This document shows, piece after piece, positions 31,201 through 46,200 of a DNA stretch of 64,000 nucleotides. The position numbers and the translations under genes are program-made. The stretch's first letter is position 1. Each line of letters opens with the position of its first letter. The notes under the pieces are model-generated. The model was not told the DNA's origin and ran no database searches. It saw only the letters and a list, made by a program, of their open reading frames with translations. Origin of the DNA: Hybos culiciformis (lineage: Eukaryota > Arthropoda > Insecta > Diptera > Hybotidae); contig OZ023274.1 of the NCBI GenBank assembly GCA_964007475.1, positions 58,920,076 to 58,984,075 of the forward strand, given 5' to 3'.

Positions 31201-34200
31201 TGCTTATAATCGATACATCTTAAACTAAAAAAAAAATTTCCAGACAAAATTTGGGGTCGAAAAGTGAAAATCGCCATTTCAAAATCTCGAATTAAAAAAC
31301 TCAGTATCGAAAAGCTCGCAGCACAAAATTCTACAAAAAAAAAATACAGGAAATAATAGACCACGGAAAAGAATCACGGAGGCGGGAAGTCTCAGAAGTT
31401 CAAAATCCGGAAATGCTAGAATTCAAATTAATTAATAATAAATGGTTTATAGAACAGAAAACACACTTCTCTTTCTACAAAAAAAAAATTTTCGACTGTT
31501 TTAGAGATAAGCAACCGTTTCAGAGATATCTATCAGAGAAAGCTATCGTATCTTTTACTTCCGCTATTTTGTTTTGTGGAATTAAATACTGTTCTCCAAC
31601 ATTTTTTGCACCTACACAAAATCTATAAAAAATTTAGATCTTGAATAATATGAAATTGAGTTGATAAAGAAAAAATAAAATGAATAAATATTCACTCATT
31701 CCTAGAAACAATGTAATGATTTTGTTAATATTTTTTTAATATTATAATAACAAATCTTTTCATAATTGGCATTAAGTAGTTAATCAAAATATTTATTTTA
31801 TTTGTTTTACGATAAAAATTTCTAATCTCATATGTATTTATAAACTTAGTTAATTTGTTGTACTAAAAAAATTAATCTCATTTATCATATACACATATAG
31901 TAAGGTGTGTACAGTTTTTATTAATTAATAAAAATTTGTTTACATTTAATAAAATTCAATAAATTTTTGACCTACATTATTCTTAAAATTATTGGAGGTA
32001 GTTTTATTATTATTAAATTTTGATTTTTTTTATTAAAAACAAAGAGCCTTATAATTTAATTTAGAGCTCATTCTTGCAATAAAAATATTAACGACTTACT
32101 CAATGCGCAAATACATAATCTGAAATTTCAGTCTGTTTAAATTAATTCGCAAGATCTCATATAAGTCTGGAGTTTTTTTCTTTCATGAAGACAGTTAGTT
32201 AGTGGTATGCAATTGAATAGATTAGTGAGTTTAATTATTTTATTCTTGCCAGATGATAAGATAGTGTCTTATTTAATATATAATTATATATAGAATTTTT
32301 TTAAATTGGTTTTCATCGAAATAAATTGTTAAGATATGATTTTCCTTTCTGTTAAAGCCAATTGCCATATTTTAAAAATTAAATCGTTTTTGAAATATGA
32401 TTTTGGTTCTTTTATCAAAACAAATGTAGCATTTACGATAAAGTCACTTTAAAGCTACTTTTAATTTTATTATTAGTCTCTTAAATGTTACAAACTTCTG
32501 TCAAACAAAAATAATTCACTAATTTACTTTTTTGTTTTGAAGAGTTAGTTCATTTTTAATTTTTACTTTAAATCCGCATTTTTTTGATGAGTTAGTTCAT
32601 TTTCGTTTTGCGAAATTAATTCGTGATGAGTTAGTTCATGGAAGCCAATCTTAATATGTATAAACATTTTTGAAAACAAAAATTAAGAAAATTTTTATAC
32701 TTTTAAATTCCTGCAATACCTGCAATCCTTGGAAACAATAGGGTGAGTCTAACCATTGTTTTAAGTTCCACTATTCGACATCTAATCGATTTTCATCAAA
32801 TTCCAATAAAAGTTTAAAAAAAAAAATGTAAAATATGTATATACATTTTTTATGAAAATTATTCCGACTCTTGGCTGGCTGAGAGCCTCTAATTCCCAAG
32901 CCCGAAATTGTAGAATCTCTTTGAGATGAAAGTGAATAAGATTTCCTATACTTTGGCATTCAAAGTTATAAGCATTCATTAGTTATAAGCATTTTAGTGC
33001 GCGATAGACTTTTAATTAAAAAATATCTATAGTTATTTTTTTAATGGAAAACGGACTAAAAAGTTTGCATGTTGCGTCGAAAGTCTGAAGCTTAATACAA
33101 AAACAAAATAATGATTTTTTCAATGTTTATTAAAAAATATGTTTTTCAAATGAAATAAATTAATTATTTTGAGAACATATTTTTCCCTTAACTTTAATTT
33201 CTAATAATAATTTTTAGCGATAAGTGTAATTTTAATTAGCATCGCTTTTATTTTCATATTCATAAATTTTTGCAAATTGCTCACCAGAAAGTTCAAAGAT
33301 TTTTTTTTCTCAACATGAAAAAAAATTTACAAAGGATCCGGCTACTGAATGAGAAAAATATAGCCAATTATGGTTAACAATAAAAGGTTTACAAATGATT
33401 TGTACAGTGCTTAATTCATACTAAATCATAATTTCTCGCTATTATCGAAAGTTACATTTTACATGGAAATTATAATTGGTTGTTTATTCAAATATATTAA
33501 AATGAACTCATTTAATATTAGTACAGGCAAATTAAATCGAAAATCATCAAATAAACAAAAAAATTGCGAAGTATCTGCAACTTTCTATACTCATACACAA
33601 ACACATTCTTTTGAAGAATCCGATGAATCCCGAGCATTCAATAGTGTGCTCGACCCAGTATTTGACAATCAAGTTTTTCAAATACTTTGTATGTATCTAA
33701 GCACGAAATAATTATGTTTAAACTATTTAAAACTTAGGAGCAATGATGGATTTACAAATAGGCACTCTAAGCTCGAGCGGCGGTAAAATTTCATAAAATT
33801 TTTTTTCGGCAATTGTATTATAATATAAAACTTTAAAAACCAAAATATATTTTTCAAAAAATCGAATTTATTCGAATAAAACATCATTTTTCTGTTTATT
33901 TCAGCAATATTATTAATAGAAACAAAATTATAGTAATGCACCTTATTATTTAAGATCTTAGGATGCTAAATTTACCAAACTTGTCTATATTGATAGTAAT
34001 TTACAAAAAAAAAAAAAATACAAAATAATAATATTTACATGTGCCGCAAAGGGTCAAGTGTGGCCACTCCAGCACACTCTTTTTAGCTAGGGACTCCTTG
34101 GTTTCTTGAAATATATACATTTTCAAAGGTCTATACCAAGTTACAGCCACTTCGCAATTTTTATGTTTATTTTGGACAATTTGCCTGTACTATATAACAT

Positions 34201-37200
34201 TATTATTTCTTTGACGAATTATTTTAAACATAGTTTTTTATTTCATTCAACGTTACTTATTTTTATTTTTTTAATTTGATTTTTTTTCTTCAACAATTTT
34301 TGACAAAATATTAAATTTCAAATAAAGAAATATTTGTTTTTTTCTAGGAAATTATGTATATATACGTGTTACATATTAATTTATGTACACACACATGTTG
34401 TATGTAAACCTTCAAGAGTTCATCTAAAGATGATATGATGCTGTTTAGTTTTTCATATGAAAAATTATTAATTTAAGCCTAATTTTTACAATGGAAATTG
34501 AAAAAACTTTTAGATACGACATAATTAATTGTATGTAAATTTAGAATAACATCTAATTTAAGCTTCAAAACATAGATGACTTCGAGTCGGTACCAACCAG
34601 CCCAATATAATTAAATATGAAATCATTAGTTAATTGGAATAAACTGAAAAAGCAGGTATAGCTTCCGAAGTTATAATTTCTGTACATCACTTGCACTTGA
34701 CTTTAATAAAATTAGCTATTTTTCGTATATGATTATAACAATATTCGAGATAAAAATTTGAGAACCTCATGATGTACCTACCTATATACAGAATATTGTT
34801 TTTCAATTACTCTTCGCTAGAAACATTCATGTGCATATGCATACAAATTATAATCTATAATAAAACTATGTACATTTCTATGCAAGTTAAACAGAACCGT
34901 CTAAGATATATTATTTTTGAAGTTATATTTATCACCTATCACCTAAGTATAATGTGTACCAGTTTATTTTTATTTTTTTGAAGTAATATTAAAATTTTGA
35001 CAGATCTCATAAAACATGTGTTTTTCTTTGAAGTTTTATCAAATTACGCTTGGGGAAGTAATTTCTATATTTTTGTGCTATTCAAATTTCTAAGATTGAT
35101 TTTTATACATAGGTACGTAATATAAATATATTATAATGACTTTTTCGAACAAATTCTATCAAAAACTATATTTTTGCATTCTATACTATGACCATTATTT
35201 AACTATGAACACAATTTAACTTCGAACAGAATAGATATTTTCAGTGCAAAATGTCGAAAGTAGGTTCGGCTAAGCATACTACTAGTTCAATTATTATTTT
35301 TTTGTATCCTTGAAACATAATTTATACTTCTTGTAACTCTTAAGAAACATTTTAAAGTTAAATAAACAAATACCTTCCGTTTTGAAATATAAAAAGCATT
35401 TAAATTGATTAGAAAAAAAACAACAGAAAAATTTTTTTTTTTTTAAATAACGTAAGTTAATCGTTTTTCAGTAATTAGACCATCGCTTCCAATTTTATTC
35501 TAGTGCACACTAATTAAAAATGCATATATAATAAATGTTCATCTAATATTATGTTTAATACATTGTGTAGGCCAAAACATAAGCAACTTCTTCATACATT
35601 AAATTTGTTTATCATAAAATGACACTGCAAGATAATTAAAAAGATCTACAAAAAATAAGATTTTTTTAAAACTGCATCAAATATTTACTTCAATAAAACA
35701 AATATGTAACAAAATAAATTTTGTATAGTTTTCTATTTAATAAATTTTCTCGCTTAACTTTAAATATTTATTACAAAGAGTAAATCGTGAAATTAAATGA
35801 AAACTTGAAAAGAAATTAAATACATTTCGTTTGATGGACGTCTGACATAAATCTTGACTTTTTATCACTCTTCTCTAAAAATATAGCATTTTGGTGATGT
35901 TATTATTGGCAACGTTTGAGCATCTACTTAAATTCATCCAAAAATATTGAGTAATTTCCAAAGAGATTTAAAAACATTTTTTGAACAAAGTCGAGCAAAC
36001 TTTTGATAATGTAAATTGTAAATCATAATCACAGCTATTTGTTTATTTAACTCAAATTTCATATTTAATTTACAGACATTTTAAGACACTTTTGAAAATG
36101 CATATATGTACTACCATTATACTAGACACAATTATTGCATTAAATTTTTTATATTTACTTTTTCATAATAAGTTAATTTTAAAATCCATTTTTTTTAAAG
36201 AAATTTTTCATAATAATTTATTGCAGTTCTATATAAATGTATTATGTACATTTGTACATACATTCACATATAGATGCATATATTATGTATATGTATGGAT
36301 TTCTAAAATATATATGTTATTTAATTTATTTAAATAGCAACTGAATAATAATTAGAAAATATTTAGCTCTCTAAATTAAGTAAATAATAATTTTTAAACT
36401 TGAAGATAACACTTTGGTGTTAATAAATTGTTTAAAAATTCATATAAAAATAAATTGTATCACTGTTTACTGTTATCAAAAGTCATATTTTTAGATATAA
36501 AAAAAAGTATACTTCTAAAAGATTATGTTTTTAACAGAAATACATAAATTTTGTACGATTTGAATTCAACTCAATGTTAAAATACAAATATTTTTCTATT
36601 AAATATATTTAAAGTATATACGAATTGGGTAAACGTCACGGCAAGTAATTTGTGTATGTAAAAAAAACCCACAGCTTTTCGGTTTCGGTGCGTCAAAATT
36701 CTGTAAATATTCAGTGCTTTGATTTTTTCCGGCGATCTAGATCTAGATTGTAGCACTATGCACAAAAGTTATTTTGTTAAGTAAAATGAGAAAATAATTT
36801 TTAATTTACACATTTTTTAAAATATTAAAAAAATTTATCTGTAATTGAAGTTTAAAAGATCTCGTTGAAACCAAAACTAATTATTTCAAGAGCTGCGTTT
36901 AGCAGAGTCTTGAACCGAACCGAATGGAAAAACATAAATGTCATGCCAAAACGTAATTTTAACCAGGGTTAAAAATTTTATTTTATTATTTCACTCTTAT
37001 TGCTCTTCATGAAAACGATCTAATAAATAATATTTTAAACGATATTTTAAAAATTCTCTCTTAGGGAACGAAAAAATAAAAATAAATTATTTCACTCCCA
37101 AGAGCGATTTTTGTTTTGTTTTTATTTTCTATACCTAGTAAAGATCGAAAAAAAAATTTTTTTTTTTTCACTCCCTAACAAAATGTTCTACAAGGAGTGA

Positions 37201-40200
37201 AATAAATAAACAACAATATTTCATTCCCAAAGAGCGTAATTTATTGTTCGTTTTTTTTATTTTTATTTTGGGAGCAAAAAAATTTTTTTTAAAATTTCGT
37301 TCCCAAAGAGCGATTTAATTTATTTATTTTTTATTTCCTTTGCAAAGAATGGAGCGAAGGAGTGAAAAAAATAAAATTTTTAACTCTGATTTTAACCGAA
37401 TCGTAGAGTCAATAAATCTTAAAGTAGGTACATTTACAAATAAATGACATAAAGTTGATGTAGTGATTTTTTAAAATTAAAAAAAAAAAAAAATGGAAAC
37501 AATAAAAGTATTTTTAGCATAGACTTCAACCGGAGATTATCCGGAAACGGTAAATGTCATATCGGGTAATCATAATCGTAAATTAAAAAAATTTTAAGTA
37601 TAAACACATAAATATCTTAGAAATTGATGTGATCATTTTAAAGATCGTTAAAAATATATAAATTTATTATTTAAAAAATAAAAACAATCAAAAATGTTTT
37701 CATGAAAACAATAATAAATAAAATCTTAAAAAGATTTTATTAAAAAATGTTTTCATATTAAAATTGAATGTTTTGCAGCAATTTATTGTTTGTTATGCTA
37801 ATTCTAATAAAAAAAAAAATTGTTTTTTTTTTATAGAAATAAACTCTTTTGTTATCAACAAAAAATAGTTCAATTTATTTCCATGACAAATAAAAAATTT
37901 GATTTCAGGGTGAAAAAGCTCAAGACATTTAAGCTTATATTAATAATCTCTATTTAGCTTGCACTTTTGTATTTTTATTTTTCAAATAATATTTTTATTT
38001 ATTTTTTTTCTTCATTTAAAAATTTGTTATAAAATTAAAATTTAAAATAAAACTCGCGTGTCGAACATAAATTTTATTGGACATTGTATTTTTTTTTTTT
38101 TTAATTTTAACCATATTATTTAAACTAATTAAACTGCAAACGACTTTCTTAAAAAATAGTAGGTTAGGTGTATTTATATGTTGCCTTACCGCGTATTGAA
38201 ATTTTTTAGTATTATTTGTTTATCAAATACATATTTTGCAGACACACCAATGCAGAGTTAACCTGTAGGAACTAAGGGGATTTCCTTGGGGCTCGCGCTC
38301 TTAGTTGAGAAATAAAAGCCAGTTCTGAGTTTAGATCTTCGAGCTCCTAAGCAATAGAATTTCTCTTAACAAAACAAATTTTTCAATAATTTCATCCATG
38401 TTCAAAAGTCAAAAGTTTCAAAGAATAAAATAATTTCGCCTTTTTTAAAAGAGAATTTAAAAGAATATTTTAGGTAAGCTCAGATGCCATTTTATGTTCT
38501 CGTTTTTATTGTTTAAGAAAATCAATTCAATATAGTACAATTGAAACAGTGAACCAAACTTATTTCCTTTCGAGAAGCTGGCAGATTTAAATATATTTTC
38601 CTTTTGCAAAAAAAAGTAGCAAAACCGCAATCAACGAATGTAAAAAAATCAAAGGGCTTCAATCAAAATTATTCTGCTTCGGGCCTCCGAAAACATTAAG
38701 TCGGCACGAGATACACAATCTGTTTGAAATTTATTATTTTTTTATGAATAATTTCCTTTTATCAAAGCATGTTTCGGCTTCCAATCTGATGATTTCACTT
38801 CGCCATTGGTTGTAAGCACTTTTACTTTATCGAAACTTTGATGCGTACCATTTAAAAGACGTATACTCATTACCGTGCTATGATAGACTAGAACGTAAGT
38901 ACAAAATCGGATTGGCAACAGATTAGAGCTATTCTAGCCCCGCGACAGCTACATTAAATTTAAATTGTCAAATTTAAAATAAATAGGAATAAAAATTATA
39001 CGTTTAAAAAATTAGTTTCGACGAAAAATTAAAAAATTTCCTAAAAAATTAATTTATCACTGTTGTATTTTAAACCTTTTGACTAAGAGCCCGTTCCCAA
39101 ACCGAGACTATTTTAAATCGTAAAATATACCTTTTCTGCTAAATAAAATTCCTTTTTTTCAGAAATTGAAATAGGCTTGACATTTAATCTGTATCATCTG
39201 CAACGACTGCTTAAATTTTAAATTTTTTGGTTTTTTTTTTTTAAAAATGAGGTGCACTTAAAAGTACACCTATAAACTGAGTTTGTTATGGGAAATTTAA
39301 AATTTCCCTTTGCAGATTTTTAAAATATAAAATATCATTTCGGAACGATTTTTACGTCAAAAAATCTTGATTTGTAAAATAATTGTAAAATAACAGCTGT
39401 AAAATCGTGTCGTTCCAAAACTAGAAATTCTAGAAATTAAATAAATTTTTCAGTTTCTAAAATAGTCTCAGTTTGGGAACGGGCTCTTAATAGCATTTAC
39501 TTATACGTCTACAAATTGTAGTTTTTACGAATAATTTATTCTTTTTGCGAATAATTGAACAAAAAAAAAACAAAAAATTTAACATTTATACCGAACTTGC
39601 GAATAATTTAAATACATCGATTTGTCTCCGTGAGAGTAATTGAATCTGTCAATAATCGACGAAACTCATTTTCCTACACTTATGCAAATTTTTTTAAAAC
39701 CTTCCATATTCTCCATATTCTCCATACTCTTCTGAATATTGTATAAATAAAAAGTAATTTATTTCTGAAAACGTGAAAGACTTTAATGAAATTTATTCCC
39801 ATTTAAATAACATGCACGTATTATCGGAGTATAGAAATACTCGATGTTCATGACTTGTTTTTGCACTGTCATGTTGGAAAAAAAATTGTTAATCGAAGAT
39901 TATTGTTTTATGTATTATACTTTGATCCGAGATAACATAGTCCAAAAAAAAAATAAAAAGTTTGTTCAATATGACAAACAAAAAAATAAAAATAAATAAA
40001 ATGTTCAAGGAGATTTTATAAATAAACATTTGCAAGAAGATAAGCATATTAAGCATAAGTGTAACACTTTAAATTTAATAATATTTTATAGCATAATTAA
40101 TTTATGTATAACAATTTAATTAAAGTGCATCTTATTTATTATTTATTACTAGAATCACAAACGACATGAATATAGATGATAGATGGCTTGATAATTATGT

Positions 40201-43200
40201 AAAAAAAAAAAAAATATTTATGTTTTCAAAAAAGATTTCTGTATTTAACAAGAATTAATGTGAATAACTGAATACATAATGATAAATAAAAAATTGTGAT
40301 ACCCTTACAGCAAAGCTGAAGAAGAAAATGTTTACAAAGTAGAAATGGTAGATAGGTCCGTGACTATATTTGTGTCTTAAAAAGAAGACATATTTAGATT
40401 ATTTTTAGTTTTTCGAAAATATCTCTCTTTTTTTTAAATATCTCTCTTGGTCCTTTTATAGTTTTATTTTATATTAATGTTTTTATGTATAAAGTTATTA
40501 TTTTTGGATTTTTCATACATTTTTCTACATAAATCGGGATTGCTTTATTTAATTTTTTTTTTTTTTTAAATATTCGTAGAATAAAGAAAAAAAACCCATT
40601 TTCTCCTATTCTCAGTCTCAGCGACCCAAATTCTATTCTCAGCCACTTTGGATTTTTTAAAGAAGAATTAAGCAATAGAACAAGATCACTAAAGCTAGAT
40701 TAGAAAAATTAAAAAAAAACTAAAACTTAATTTTTATATTATATAAGAAAAGTATAAAAAAAAATTTTTTAATATAAAAAGGCAGCGGAACTGAGTTTAA
40801 ATAATATTTACAATAAATTTAGTTTTTGAATAAAATTATTCGTTTCAAATTTTATTTTTGCTAATATATTGAAAAATTAGACAATCCAGATTTCCAGATT
40901 TGTGTCACTGAAATTTCTGGATTGTCCAGATTTTAATGTTTCAATATCTGCACAGAGACCGAGAAATCTGGACAATCCAGACGAAAACTGGACGTATGGC
41001 AGCGCTACCTTTACTACGAATTTGCGTTTTTTTTGTCTGCTAAAAAGTTATAACGAATATCTCACTGTTGATGCAGTGTCGCCTACTAACTATGTTTTAT
41101 TATTTACATATTTAATTGTGAATATTATATATAAATATAATTATATAATATTATGTACAAAAGTAAATATGTAATAAATTAACAAAATTATTTCTTTTTT
41201 GTTTTTAGGATCAGTAGGATCAGTAGATGATAATTTTAATTGTTCAAGAACAAACTATTTGTACTTAAAACGAAAATCATCTTCATTAAGCTCATCATCA
41301 AACTACAATAATAATAGAAATAGTAATAACGATTATCGATATAATTATGCGAATTACTATTATAATAAGCACAATAATTCTTTTACCACTAATGCAACCA
41401 CCGCCAATAATGATGATACAATTACCACTACCAATAATCCACAAAATAATCAATATAGTAATTTTAGTGCATCTCATAGATACTCATATAAGCGTAAGCC
41501 CTTTTCTACACAAAATGGTAGCAACGGTTCCTCCAAATATTATTCTAGTTATGGTGCAGGACGGGCGACTAGTCGACCAAATCGGCAATCATATAAATTT
41601 GATGATACAACAACGACAAACAATAAAGAAAATTTAACGAAATCAATTTTTAATGAAGGTACGGATGGATCATCATAAACATAATATACTCGTATAAATA
41701 ATTGAAAAATAACAATATTTAATATTGATTGTTTTTTTTAGATGAATACACCCGAATTACAACCCCGAGACAGGATGTTATTTTTAAAAAAGGTTACTTT
41801 TCAAAGCCAAAACCATTTTTGTGTTCAACAGACACGAATACAACATCTTCAGCATCAGCATCTGTTGTATCCAACGACGAATCGATATCAGCCGTAAGTG
41901 TACCTTCGTCACTGAGCCCTGAGCAAAGTTCTTCATCACAATCCGATTCAATGTTTGATCCGGAACAAGCCCTCATGTATTCGTATGTTGATCAAAATGG
42001 TATCATTTATGTAAATCGTAAGTATCTTTCTTAAGCAAAATCAAATTCGATTACAAAATAAATAAATCACTTAACTTTCATGCTAATAAGATCGATCAAT
42101 TTATTTTTCTGAATAAGTTAATTTTAATTCAATCTTTTATCAATTGCAGCTTACATGCCCAACGGGTTTGATCAATACCCTTCAGGTCAAATGATCATGT
42201 TGCCTTATGGTTATCCGCCTTATAATTATTATCCATCTGATCTAAATACACCGCCTTTAAATGAAGAAATCAACACTGATGAACAAAAAAATAATGAGCA
42301 AAATGAAGTCAGTATTTTGAATTTGAGTTTTAATAGAACTGCTGAATAATAACCTTTTTTGTTAATTTTTAGAAGACATGTGAAAGTGTTTTAAATAAGG
42401 ATTTAGATAAAGAAACTCCAACCCTAATAATTGGTGAAAACCCCGAAACTAATTCGGTCGACTCAAATGACTCAACGTCATGTTGTGAAGAAGTAGTTAA
42501 AGATCAAAAATCTGAAAAATCTGACGAAGCTTTTCTTAGTCCACAATATGACGAACACATTGTAAGTTTTTTTTTTGTTTTCAATATTACAAAAATTATT
42601 TTAATTTTTAATTTAAAAAAAAATATATTTCAGGTAAATCATTATGGTCCTGATTTTATTAATTATGGTTATAACAATCAATTTTATCCTCCTGTGTTTT
42701 ATCCAGTTCATATGCTTAATGGTCAACCTTTTTTACCGGTTGTGGGTAAGTAGAGGATAATTTTTAATTTTTATTTTTAACAGCAAACAAATGCGTTATT
42801 ATCAAAACACGAATTTATTTTGTCACAATTTTAAGAATAAAAAAACAATACTAAAATCCTTCTCATACTTTTCTACTACAATGTACAAAAAATAGCTCTT
42901 TGTTAAATAAAAGAAGCCTATGACACTCCATATTTTTCTTTTCTGTGAGCACATTACAAAAAGAACCTTATTTCAGCTCAGCGTTGATTTCAATCAATTA
43001 GAACTTCTTTCTTTTTACAGGAGAAATATAGATAATAATGAATAATGATAATAGTTGGTAATGTTTATTGCATTCAATAATAATATTTGATAACTCACAC
43101 GTAGTAGCTCACAAGCTTTTAAGTTCAATATGTTTGAGCCTTGTATCTTGGGAGGATAAAAGAACAAACACAATTCAAAAGAAATTTATTTCCTTACTAA

Positions 43201-46200
43201 TAATTGATTTTAAATATTTTGTAGGGTCTGGATATGAGGCGTCAAGCGAGTGTATGGATGAAGACAGTGACGACAAGGACAATCATTCGAACGCCAGATC
43301 TCAGAGACCTATAGTATCTGACAGAAACTCGACAGGGGTAAATCCAACTCAGTTTTAATTTTAATTAATAATTAAAAAAACATAAAATTTTTCAAAAGGC
43401 AACAACCACTGATTATTCGGAAGATGAAGATAGTGATAAGGATAATGTTATAGAAAAGATTGACTTAACTAGAGAGATTTTGCCTCGAATCGAAAACTTA
43501 CCAGAAGAAAATGAAAAACTATTGGCCCACGAAATGAAAATGGAACCCACAATAAAAAACAATGAAACATGTGATATAGTTTGTAAAGGCGAATCATCAT
43601 CAAATACCGAAGAGACTGTAAGTTTGTTATATAAATTGACCGATTTTCATTTTAATCAAAGTATGTTTTTAGGAATCTAAAATAATTAAATTAAACACAA
43701 ATGTTGAAGAATTCATACCAAAAGTGAATAAACCACATCTTAATGTCAATGTAAGAGAATTTCAACCACGAAATTATCATGACTCTAAAGATCGTATGAC
43801 TAACGAAATCAAAAAAGATGACGAAACAAACATAAACACAGAGGCACAACAAGCTAAAAATTATTCTTCAAACAGACCTACAGAAAATAATGATATACGC
43901 GGGATATCAATAAACAAAAAAATTGCCGCTCGAAAGCCCGATAAGCTAACTTTAGCAGAAACAATAAAACAGAGTTTAGCGGGATCAACTGACAAAAGAA
44001 AACCTTCAGTTGGCTCTCCAATAATTAACCGAAATTCTTCTCAAACACAAGATAATAATAAAAAGAAGACAATACAGATCATAAAAGGTAATAAAGTTAA
44101 TAAAAAGATGATCAAAGTAAAGGGAACAAAAAAAATAGACCTTACGCCGTTATCAGTAGCAACAAATGATGCAAGCGAACTTAGTAATAGTGATGAATTT
44201 TCACCAAAACAAAATGTTCTTAGCTATGCACAAATTTTGAACAAAGATTTATTAAATGATTCAATAACTAAAGATACTATCAGCACTGACCATTTAATAA
44301 ATACAACTAATGACGATATCGATGTACAAATTTTAATCGAATCCATCGAAGCTGCCGAACAAAATACTGCAATCTCAATTAAAGAGAAAAAAACATGTTG
44401 GCAAACTGTTAAACGCGGAAAACGAGGCAAACAGATAAAAGAAATTGCTGACATTGGATTTGATGAAGAGGAATTTGGTTTACTGAAGGAAGATATTTTA
44501 AAGGAAGATATTGAGAAATCAAAGCCTCTTGTAACAGAAATTCATTTACAAGAAGAAGAAAAATTAGCTGCCGCGGAAGAACAAAGTGAGCCCTTAGAAA
44601 AAGATAAAGTAATATCAATTGAAAAGAAAAAATCAAAATCACGCAAAAAGAAAATTGTCAAAAAAACAGATCAAGCTGCTAATAAAATCACAAATTTGAA
44701 ACTTAACAAAATCGAGATATCTGAACATCAAAAGACTGATGATGATTTTGAAGCCGATCCTGATAAACTAGCTCGAAAGCTTTTTGAGGATTTAGAACAA
44801 GAAATTGATTTGTCTTTAAAAGTTGAATCGGTTGAGGACGAGTCTGAAAACATTTTAAATGAAATTTATTCACCACCAGGATTGATAAGAAAATCGTATG
44901 GTCTAAATCCGCTTGAAATAAGAAATAGCTTCGACAAAAAATTACCTTCTGGAATATTAAAAGAAGAAGAAGAAATGGTTCTTAATGTCATTAAATCGTT
45001 GTCATCAACACCTGTAACAAGTGCTATGACACAAAAAAATCTTTTCAATATGAGTTTTTTACAAGAAATCTGCAATAAACAAGAAGGACCTCAAGAAGAT
45101 GAAAATAAAAAAACAATTTTTGGAAAAAATACAATAAGCAATCAAGATGTTGAAACTGGTATTTACAAAGAAAACCCTGAAAATGAACAATGTGCAAAAT
45201 ATATACAAAATTGCATAAAAGAATCCTACAAATACATTACACAAAAAAATGATCTAACAAAAAATAATGAAGTTAGGGAATTTAGTGAAAGTGATGGCGA
45301 TGGAAAATTGTTAAACATTGAAAGTGGTTTAGAAAATAAAGAGGAAGATGAAAAAAATATAACAAGTAATGAAAATCAACTAACAATTCAATCGTATCAA
45401 CAAAATAGTGAAAACTTGCCTGAAAACAAAACCGATGAACTTAAAAAAGATAATATCACTGCAGTAAATTCTTCTTTAGATGCAATCCAAATAGAAATAA
45501 AGGAGGCTTCAGAAATTTCTGGTGTTGAAATCAATTTTGTTTCTAGCTCAAGTCTACAAAATGAAAACGAAATTGAGAATGTGCAAACACAAAATAAATG
45601 TATAACATTGAATGGTTATGAAGACCTCATTAACGAAAAAATTGAATATCCTGAAAATGATGAGAAGTTACTTAATATTACTTCTGATGCATTTCCATAC
45701 AGTTATAAAGAATGCAATGAAAATTCTTCACCTGATTCCGTAAAAAAATTTGAAATTTTGAGTTCGTGTTCTAATGTGAATGAATGGGACTGTAATGAGA
45801 CGGATGAGGATTCCAATGGAAAGCAGATGGAATCAACGACACTAAATGAGCATAACCCAAATGAATGTAATAAAATTTATTCTAATGTAAGTGAAAACAT
45901 AGAAAATTGTTCTCAATATCTTTCAGAGTCTTGTGAAGAATTGAACAAGGATTCATCATGTAATCATCATGTTTTAGAAAGGCAGAATTCTAGCATCAGC
46001 CTAGAAATGCAATTAAAATCGTTAGAACAACAACTGAAAAAATTTGATAACATTCAAACAAACCCAATAAGTGATTATGGTAATGATTGTCCAGTTGTAG
46101 AATCATCATTACAGTCAGTTTACAAGGACACTAAAATTAAAAGTAGTTCTGTTACAAATTTACTGTCTAACTGTTGTCAAGAGGAAACCAAAATGGTACA

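Larger units (their letters stand above)
1395..41208 (+). other. Giant intron 1 of gene 1
   Basis: The donor is GAAG|GTAAGA at 1394/1395 and the acceptor is a T-rich tract plus TTTTTAG|GA at 41208/41209. The intron contains the transposons, MITEs, SINE-like unit and tandem repeats listed separately. Between them is AT-rich sequence with microsatellites: TATG/CATA runs near 9850 and 11400, a C run near 1531-1547, and many poly-A/T tracts. I found no other convincing gene on either strand. Short open frames here are ordinary for this composition or lie in repeats. Confidence 0.6.

Noticed and set aside
41347..41637. 96-codon frame overlapping exon 2 in another frame
   Set aside because: It is a shadow of the N/S/T-rich coding frame that splices cleanly to its neighbours.
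43022..43035. Possible extra exon after the CAG at 43019
   Set aside because: It hits an in-frame stop almost at once, and exon 6 joins exon 7 directly with matching phase.
44224..45244. Reverse-strand frames within exon 9
   Set aside because: They are antisense shadows of the 1142-codon forward frame.
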